Below are positions 57,233 to 64,000 of a stretch of DNA of 64,000 bases, piece by piece. Where the stretch lies: assembly GCA_036852015.1 (NCBI GenBank), contig JAANDG010000221.1, forward strand, positions 152,256 to 216,255, written 5' to 3'. How positions within the stretch are numbered: position 1 is the stretch's first letter; each line of letters opens with the position of its first letter. A program made the translations under genes and the position numbers. Below the pieces are notes generated by a model. It was not told the origin of the DNA, did no database searches, and saw nothing but the letters and a program-made list of their open reading frames with translations. Origin of the DNA: Pelodera strongyloides. Lineage: Eukaryota > Nematoda > Chromadorea > Rhabditida > Rhabditidae.

Positions 57233-58148
57233 TAAAATAATTGTCATACTCATACATGAGGAAAATAATACGTTATCATATTCATATGATATGAAATCAC
57301 AGAACCGTCAAGATTACAAACGAATACAGTTCGCATTACTGTGCATTGCAAGAAATGGTATACTGTAATTGATAATACACATAAACAAAACAACGAAGCA
57401 CTGATTAATGACTCAAACGCAAAATGATCAGATGCTCAACAAATGCGAGGTATACATTAAATGCGAGGTATACATTAAACAGTTTTCCAAACAAAATATA
57501 AAAGAACACTTAAACATAAACATTAGGCGGAGAAATGACATTAACTTCAAGATTAGAAGGGAAACTTGTTTTGTCCATGCCATTGGTGGTGTAAGTGTAG
57601 GTATTGAAGCTTCTCGACACTAAGTGCCTAGCTAAGAGTTTCACCTTTCTGATAAAGGGCAGATGGGGAGTGGTGAGGTTACAAGGTCATGGTGAATCAC
57701 ATTCCCCTTACATTAGAGGGAGGGATTCACTAGGGAGGGATTTTCAGAGGGTGGTCGGGAGAGGGAGAGAGAGGGAGAGAGAGAGAGAAACGCAGAGAAA
57801 AAGTCTGGAAGTTACCCCTCAAGCCAAGGAAGCGCTTAGCGGTAAGGGTGCTTGAACCCCTAGCAGTCAATTGCATAACGCTCACTTTCCATAAGCGATC
57901 AGGGCAATAAAAAGGCTGGTTTATGGTGGATTAGCAATGTGAAGTTAAAGCAGATGCTAAAGGGAAGAGCGGTACAGGATGAGGTTTGATGACAATTTTT
58001 TTGTAAATATATGGCGTTAGATCCGAACAGGGTAAAGATCTTTCCTAGAAATTCCAGTGCCCAGAGGAGAAGAATAAATAATGGCAGAAAAAACAATATT
58101 TTTGTTCGGAAACAGATAAATAATCTCGAAATGTGGGGAAGGCTTAAT

Positions 58149-58330
58149 TTAAAGCGAAGTACTGGCCGGTTTTTGAAACGCATTGTGGACACCAGCATTC
58201 TTATGCAGCACATGCAAATGAACACAAATACGGATAAAAAATCGAGCTAAATTCGAGCAAATTAGCATAAATACGTAAGAATTCAGTTGTGCACGGTGCG
58301 TTTCAAAAACCGGCCGGTATTTCCCTTTAA
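58149..58330. mobile_element. TIR MITE family B, copy 8
   Basis: TTAAAGCGAAGTACTGGCCGG to CCGGCCGGTATTTCCCTTTAA; the interior matches copies 5 and 7. Confidence 0.9.
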
Positions 58331-59329
58331 CGCACAATGGTCATGCTTGACAGACTATGTTTCTTGTTGTTAGAATGCGCAACAGTAAACACCTAGACAC
58401 CCGCTCATGCTCAAGTTATTCAGCACAAATTTTGAATTGGATTCTGGAGTTATTATAGGAACATGCCAAGTCTGCGTTAAAAATCACTAAAAGTATGAGT
58501 GCTTGCAGGCCATATGTAAATCTGAACACGTATGTAATTGCAACAATTGCGACAGAAAGACAATGAAGCCTCGTCCTTGCAACCAGGGCGTCAATCATCG
58601 CATATAACTTATGTGGGCAGGGTTGACTGCGGTTTGCGTATGTCGAGGTACAAAACAGTTTTGTTACACTTAAACACAATACAAGAACATATACTGGCGC
58701 AAAACTGCAAAACTCGATAAGAAACCATGTGCCCGGGAACATCAAAAGCAGGTTGTTATACAAGGTATACACATAGTCTATATACATACGTACGTACGGA
58801 ATGGGGGACAGGTTTGAGGAGATACAGCGATTGAGCATGGGATGTGAACCTCATATACAATAAGAGACAAGACAAGATAAAGAATAAGTTGGTGAGGATG
58901 GATACTTCTCTCTCTCTCTATGGCTCTTCATCTCTGTCTCTCTTCGTCTCGCTCTCTCTCCCTTACTCTCTTGCTCACTCTTTATCTACCTCTTCCTACC
59001 TCTACCAGTGACTAAGTTAGCAAAGAACGGAGTTCCTGGGTTTTGCCAAGTTAATTGCGAGACTTGGACCAGGTAGTATATCTGATAAAAATTACTTTTT
59101 TTTACGTAAAACATGGTGTGTTTGAAAGACGAGGAGCGCTAAAAGGCATCCACAAACGTATGGCGGTAAAAATTGTAGCACAAATAATGAAAGGTTGGAC
59201 TTCGCTCCCACGCAGGGGTACAGTATGACACCCCTAACGGATATCGCGTGAGATCTACATGCTACTAGATAAAATTGTATGTATCAGTATCGTGATTTGA
59301 TGCAGCACTTATTCAATTGCAATTGATTC

Positions 59330-59331
<2 letters not shown>

Positions 59332-59364
<33 letters not shown>

Positions 59365-59475
59365 CAGGAGAAATTGCAGAGGAGGAGATAGGGAGAGGGA
59401 GAGATAAGAGAGAGAGAATCCAGAGAGAGAACGAGGGGGAGAGAATCCAGAGAGAGAGAAGAGAGAGAAAAAGTT
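59332..59475. repeat. GA-rich microsatellite
   Basis: (GA)n with internal repeats of GAATCCAGAGAGAGA, ending at the edge of a GC-richer patch. Confidence 0.9.
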
Positions 59476-59959
59476 AGAGTGAATCAAATTCCACTCCTCG
59501 GTGACGGGGGCATCTGTTGATGTTGATTTCTTTTTGGTTGAAAGGAGCGAAAGAAGGGCGTTTCCCGTTTTGTTGCCAGCCCCAGCGCTCCATCCCGCGC
59601 GGGCTAGCAGGCAGGCATCTCGGGTCTCGCCACGAAACCCGCACAAACTGGTTACTGTACTTTTTGTCGGCCGCCGAATCACTTTTACTATTGTTGAGGG
59701 AAAAGCGAGAGTGATTGATAAGGTGACACAGTGGGAAACACATGTAAATGTGATCGGGGTTATGGCATCTTAAAGGTGTATAGTGTATGTACAAGTACAG
59801 ATGATCGATGCAAACCTTACGGTATGCAAATATGCATAGGAAGATCCGGGAAAAATTACGAAACAAAATAAAACTTCGTGTAAATGTCCTTCAAAAGCAC
59901 CAAGAGATATGAATACTGATTTGTAGCATGTGATAATATCTGACTGCACAGATACAGAT

Positions 59960-60060
59960 ACATGACATACAGTGTATGACAATGTGACAATTTATGTTAT
60001 ATTGCATATGGCAATGTGACAATATATGTTACATTGTGTATAACAATGTGACAAAATGTT
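59960..60060. repeat. Short tandem repeat, about 3 units
   Basis: The motif CAATGTGACAAT.TATGTTA recurs three times at roughly 35-base spacing, each followed by ATTG(C/T). Confidence 0.75.
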
Positions 60061-61819
60061 TGGCTTGACATACTAAGTGCTGAAACTAACAATAAGTAGA
60101 CCGCTTTAGCAGTGACTAGTATTTCGTGGTGGGCGTACAAAAAGAAGAGCTAAATACAGGGTTGGCACTCCGAAAGACTCTCGTTTCAAAAGCATTTTTT
60201 GTAGAATAAAAAGATTCCACACAGAAAACTGGTCAGCCATTGACCAACAAATACATGTTTGAAGTAAACGCTAACCCCTAATTTTCATTTTTATTTTCTA
60301 TTCTGGACAAATTGTGAATCAAAGTATTTTGACATACATGTCATGGCATAATTGACACAAATTTACATATGAAAATGGTAGATGACATGTAAACAGTGAA
60401 CATATAAGTTCACTAACAAAACAAATCTTTTACATACGATTTGTCGAAAAGAAGCCAGACAAAATACATATCTCCCCGCTGTTTTGATGTATATTTTATG
60501 TCGATACGGTAATAAAGCTCATTATTAGTACATAGTACACAATTGAACATTTCCCAATTAGCGTTTTAGAGTCGAAATGAAATATTGTGCAATGTACACA
60601 CCAAACCTACAGTACTCTTGCACAATCATGAATTTTGTCTGCTTCTCTAGTTCCACTCTTCCATTCTATTATCTCTGTTCCTCTACACTCTCTCATCTAT
60701 CACTTCTCTCTGTTTCTCTCGTCTCTAATTGTTTTAATATATATCGCCATTATATTATGGTGATAATGGATTCGAGTTCGGTTCTGCCCAGCGCCATTGT
60801 CATAAACCAAAGGTTCTCTCTGTCTCCTTGAGCTCCACACTCCCTCGTCGTCTTTAACGACCGATCTTCTACTGTAACCGTACACTCTCACTACTGTCTG
60901 CCCAGGTCGTTATAGCTTTGGTGAACCGGCTCCTTACCTCCCATAGCTGCCCATATCATCATATCTAATCATCACTCAACACCTAGCTGGAACTGAGCCA
61001 ACTCTCTAGGCTATCGCTGCACTATTTAGACCAAGCTACAGTATTACACCACCAATCAAACGTAATTTGACAAACATTACGCCATCTACACTAATTCACA
61101 ATAAAAGTAAAAGTCTTAAGTTCCAACCTAAGCAAAACTCGTACAATGAAGCACAAGGTGTTCCAACTACAGCTGTGCTGAGACGTTGTTTTTGAACGAA
61201 GAAAAAATCATCCTACATTTTACAAAGCGACCATAGGCATAGGATAGATAAAAAGAAAAATGACGGAAAGAAACAATAAATTCATATATAAAAAAAACCG
61301 ATTAAAATGCAGACAAAAAGAAATGTTGGTTAATTACGTGATCAAAAAACGATCTACTGCCATGTTGGTAGGTTGGAGCTAGACGGGAAAATATTCCATT
61401 ATTTCCAGGGCGTGGTCACCAGATTCAGCATTTTTCCGCAACGAGAATGGCAGCGAGCGCATAGACCATAGAAAATACGAGACATTTAACTAGACGGAGG
61501 AGATAGAATAATTGATAATGTTGCTAGGGAAAGACAGTCACGGAGAACTGATAAATAAAATAATATATGGTAAGACGATAATATGGATAGGGGCATAAAA
61601 AATAGCTTTACACTTGTCCAAAGACGATTTGAATTTGAAAATGAGTTATGGTAAAGTATTTGCCCGGTTCTGCACCTGCATTAATATTTAGATCAACCTT
61701 TGGCAATTAGATTCAGACTTCAAAGTGGATCATCTTTTTTTTTTAATACTCACCAATTACACAACTTCTATATCATTTCTTCTCTGTTTCCCTTTCTCCT
61801 CCTTTCTCTTCCTTTCTCT

Positions 61820-61885
61820 TCCACTCTCTCTCTCTCTCTCTCTCTATTTCTCTCTCTCTCTCTCTCTCTATTTCTCTCTCTTCCT
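61820..61885. repeat. CT microsatellite
   Basis: (CT)n interrupted by CTATTTCTCT blocks. Confidence 0.92.
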
Positions 61886-63709
61886 TCGTTCTCCATTCTC
61901 TCTCCTTCTGATCGGTATGAAGCGATGCTAGGTGTGGCACTGTTTTGTTACCTTTTCGGTGAAGGTTACTGAATCACACCCTCGAAATATCTTTTTCCAA
62001 AAAGTAATGATCTTCCTATAAGTGCAACATTTCAATGGGAGATAATGAGTTTGATTACAAGTTAATCAGGGTTAGTCATGTCGTTGATACCGGAGCTACG
62101 TTGCTATTTTGCTAGGTATGTACTAACTACATATTTTCTGGTGCACAAAAAATATCAACACAGAAGGAAATTGAGCTCATAACAGAAGAGAAAAATATAG
62201 ATCACTAGTCAATATAAATACATTTTTCAAATTCTTAGCACGTGACATGAGAATTTAGATCAGCGAGATAATCGTTTGGCACAAAATCGTATGAATATAT
62301 GATATGGATCCGTAAAAGTACAAACGAAAGAAATTACGGACTTGTAAAGTAATCAAAACTACCTAGCATATGCAATGTCAACCAGCTGTCGCTAGCACGG
62401 TGCTATGTTGGTGATAGATTGATTGATCGGGAAATAGTACAGTGACAGGACGGAAAGAGTACTTGTGATGTCTCGGTCCAGCACCTGTGCTCTTTATCAC
62501 CGTAGGTTGGGCGCGGAGAAGGGTAATCTACCATTGCGCGGGGTACAGTTATTACTACCGACATCCTCGCGGGTTGTTAGAACAACAAAAATAAGAAAAC
62601 TACCAAAATAACAAAGTCGTTGTTATACATCTGTAACCTGTAGCTATCCATCGATCTGTGACGCATCCGCCAATATCTTAATGTTCATACATTTATTAGA
62701 GTAACATTAACTTTTTTCTACCTTCTACATTCATTTTTCTACACCACATATGAAGTTCATGGGCGAACTAACATTTCCCAACACTGTGAATTGTTACAAC
62801 TTGTCGCGCGACTTGTTTCTCAGTTTAGACAAGCAAAAGCGAAAAATCTGCGCACATAATGGAACTCGCTGACGCATGCTAATGCATGCCGACCAGACTA
62901 CAGTGACATTATGTAAAGACTAGAAAAGGAACGGTATGATAATTAGGGAGCAGGACATGATGTGCTAATTGCCTTATGGGTACGGAATACTAAAATACAG
63001 TAGGTACAACTGAGGTCGCCGTACCTCTTGTGTCACATCGCAATAAACAATTAAAAAGCAATTGATTCATACAACTAGACATAATAAACAGAAAAGAGGA
63101 ATAAGTAGTTGAAAAGTAAAGTTGATAGAGCCTGGAGAAAATGGTGTTTGCCCTAGTTTTATTGTTAAGATTTCTATAATTATATCACTTGTTTTACGTA
63201 GGCTCTCTTTTTTTTTTGCGTGTGAAGCGTGGCAGCCTAATGCGTGAACGGTAATTTACATTTTGTTCTTCGAATGCCTTTATGTCACAATATCAAAAGA
63301 CAACATAGAAAATTAGTGAATCAACAAAGGATAACGCCGCTAATGCACCGGTACGTCAGAAAACGTTGCTAAACAAAACGTAATGAACGAGGGAGAGATA
63401 GGAGATTTAGAACGATGGGGAGAGAGAGAAATAGAGAGTAGAGAGAGATAGAGAGCTATAGAGAGGTAGATATAAGAAGCAAGTCACTCTCTCTCCCTCA
63501 TAATTTCATACTCTAGAAAAACCAAGTATCTACAGAACAATGAAAACATAGAGCACCGGCGTGAAAGATTAAAAATGTCAGCAAGCACCATATTTAGTGA
63601 CGCGCATAACTACAAAGCAAAAGGTGTTCAGTTTACGAAACACTTTTGGTGCGTGAAGAGAAAATGAGCATGCTAAGCTGCGTAAAGTCGGCGAGACGGT
63701 GGCGATAAT

Positions 63710-63832
63710 TCGGAGCGAGAGAGAGAGAAAGAGAGCTAAAGAGAGAGAGAGAGAGAGAGACCGAGAAGAGAGTGAGAGAGAGAGGAAGGGAAGAACGTAG
63801 CGAGAGAAACAGAGAGAAACAGAGAGTGAGAC
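63710..63832. repeat. GA microsatellite
   Basis: Imperfect (GA)n on the plus strand, with AACAGAGAG duplications near its right end. It explains the Ser/Leu-rich ORF on the minus strand. Confidence 0.92.
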
Positions 63833-64000
63833 TGTGGGTGTAGATCAAAAATATGTCACATTTTACAAAGTAACATTTTACATGGATTACAGAATTCCAC
63901 GAGCGTTCCAGGGATATGGACAATACCAACTTTCCATTAATTTAATACATTCAGGACACGTTTCAATATATGAGGGTGGAGTTGTTCAAGATACGTTTCA

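Larger units (their letters stand above)
56263..64000. other. Intergenic region, repeats only
   Basis: No exon series with matching phases was found on either strand. It holds two family B MITEs, microsatellites at 57750, 59333, 61820, 63415 and 63710, a short tandem repeat near 60000 and a GC-richer patch at 59480-59690. Confidence 0.5.

Noticed and set aside
58416..58838. 140-codon minus-strand ORF
   Set aside because: Composition is not coding-like, with no neighbouring exons in phase and no recognisable domain.

Overview
The window is nematode nuclear DNA. The signs are short GT-AG introns with TTTCAG-type acceptors, trans-splice-like acceptors just upstream of two start codons, AT-rich intergenic DNA, and a muscle-epidermis attachment receptor of a nematode-specific type. 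Dense MITEs and GA/CT microsatellites suggest a repeat-rich rhabditid; the species cannot be named from this sequence.

Layout. (1) 1-3054, plus strand: the 3' part, from TM3 to the C-terminus, of a rhodopsin-family peptide-receptor-like GPCR. Seven exons join in frame (249 codons plus stop). (2) 5722-11998, minus strand: an alpha-arrestin (arrestin domain-containing, ARRD-type) gene. Nine exons join to 375 codons plus stop. Its 3' end appears to have been altered by a MITE. (3) About 12-22.6 kb: no gene I can support firmly; MITEs, Helitron-like elements and microsatellites. (4) 22619-54313, minus strand: a very large gene with signal peptide, 8 EGF modules, a von Willebrand A domain, 14 EGF, SEA, 1 EGF, SEA, 5 EGF, one transmembrane helix and a cytoplasmic tail of about 225 residues. 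I assembled about 62 exons with fully consistent phases, about 2,133 aa. The 28 EGF modules, one vWA, two SEA and the absence of LDL-receptor class A repeats fit MUP-4 (C. elegans about 2,100 aa) rather than the longer paralogue MUA-3. (5) 54.3-64 kb: upstream of that gene; no host gene recognised. It holds an intact 239-codon ORF resembling a non-LTR retrotransposon ORF1, and more MITEs.

The mobile fraction is the most unusual part. There are at least seven families of hairpin/TIR MITEs, most starting TTAAAG and ending CTTTAA. In three places two elements abut and share a single TTAA, which points to TTAA-targeting insertion. There is also a small Helitron-like family (A|TC start, terminal hairpin, CTGG|T end), a Penelope-like reverse transcriptase fragment inside an intron of the MUP-4-like gene, four tRNA-like sequences, and several LINE-type AATAAA-(ATT)n tails.

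The three host genes are unrelated in function as far as I can tell: neuropeptide-type signalling, receptor trafficking, and mechanical attachment of body-wall muscle through the epidermis to the cuticle. Gene models come from reading splice signals and reading-frame continuity only. No alignment or transcript evidence was available.
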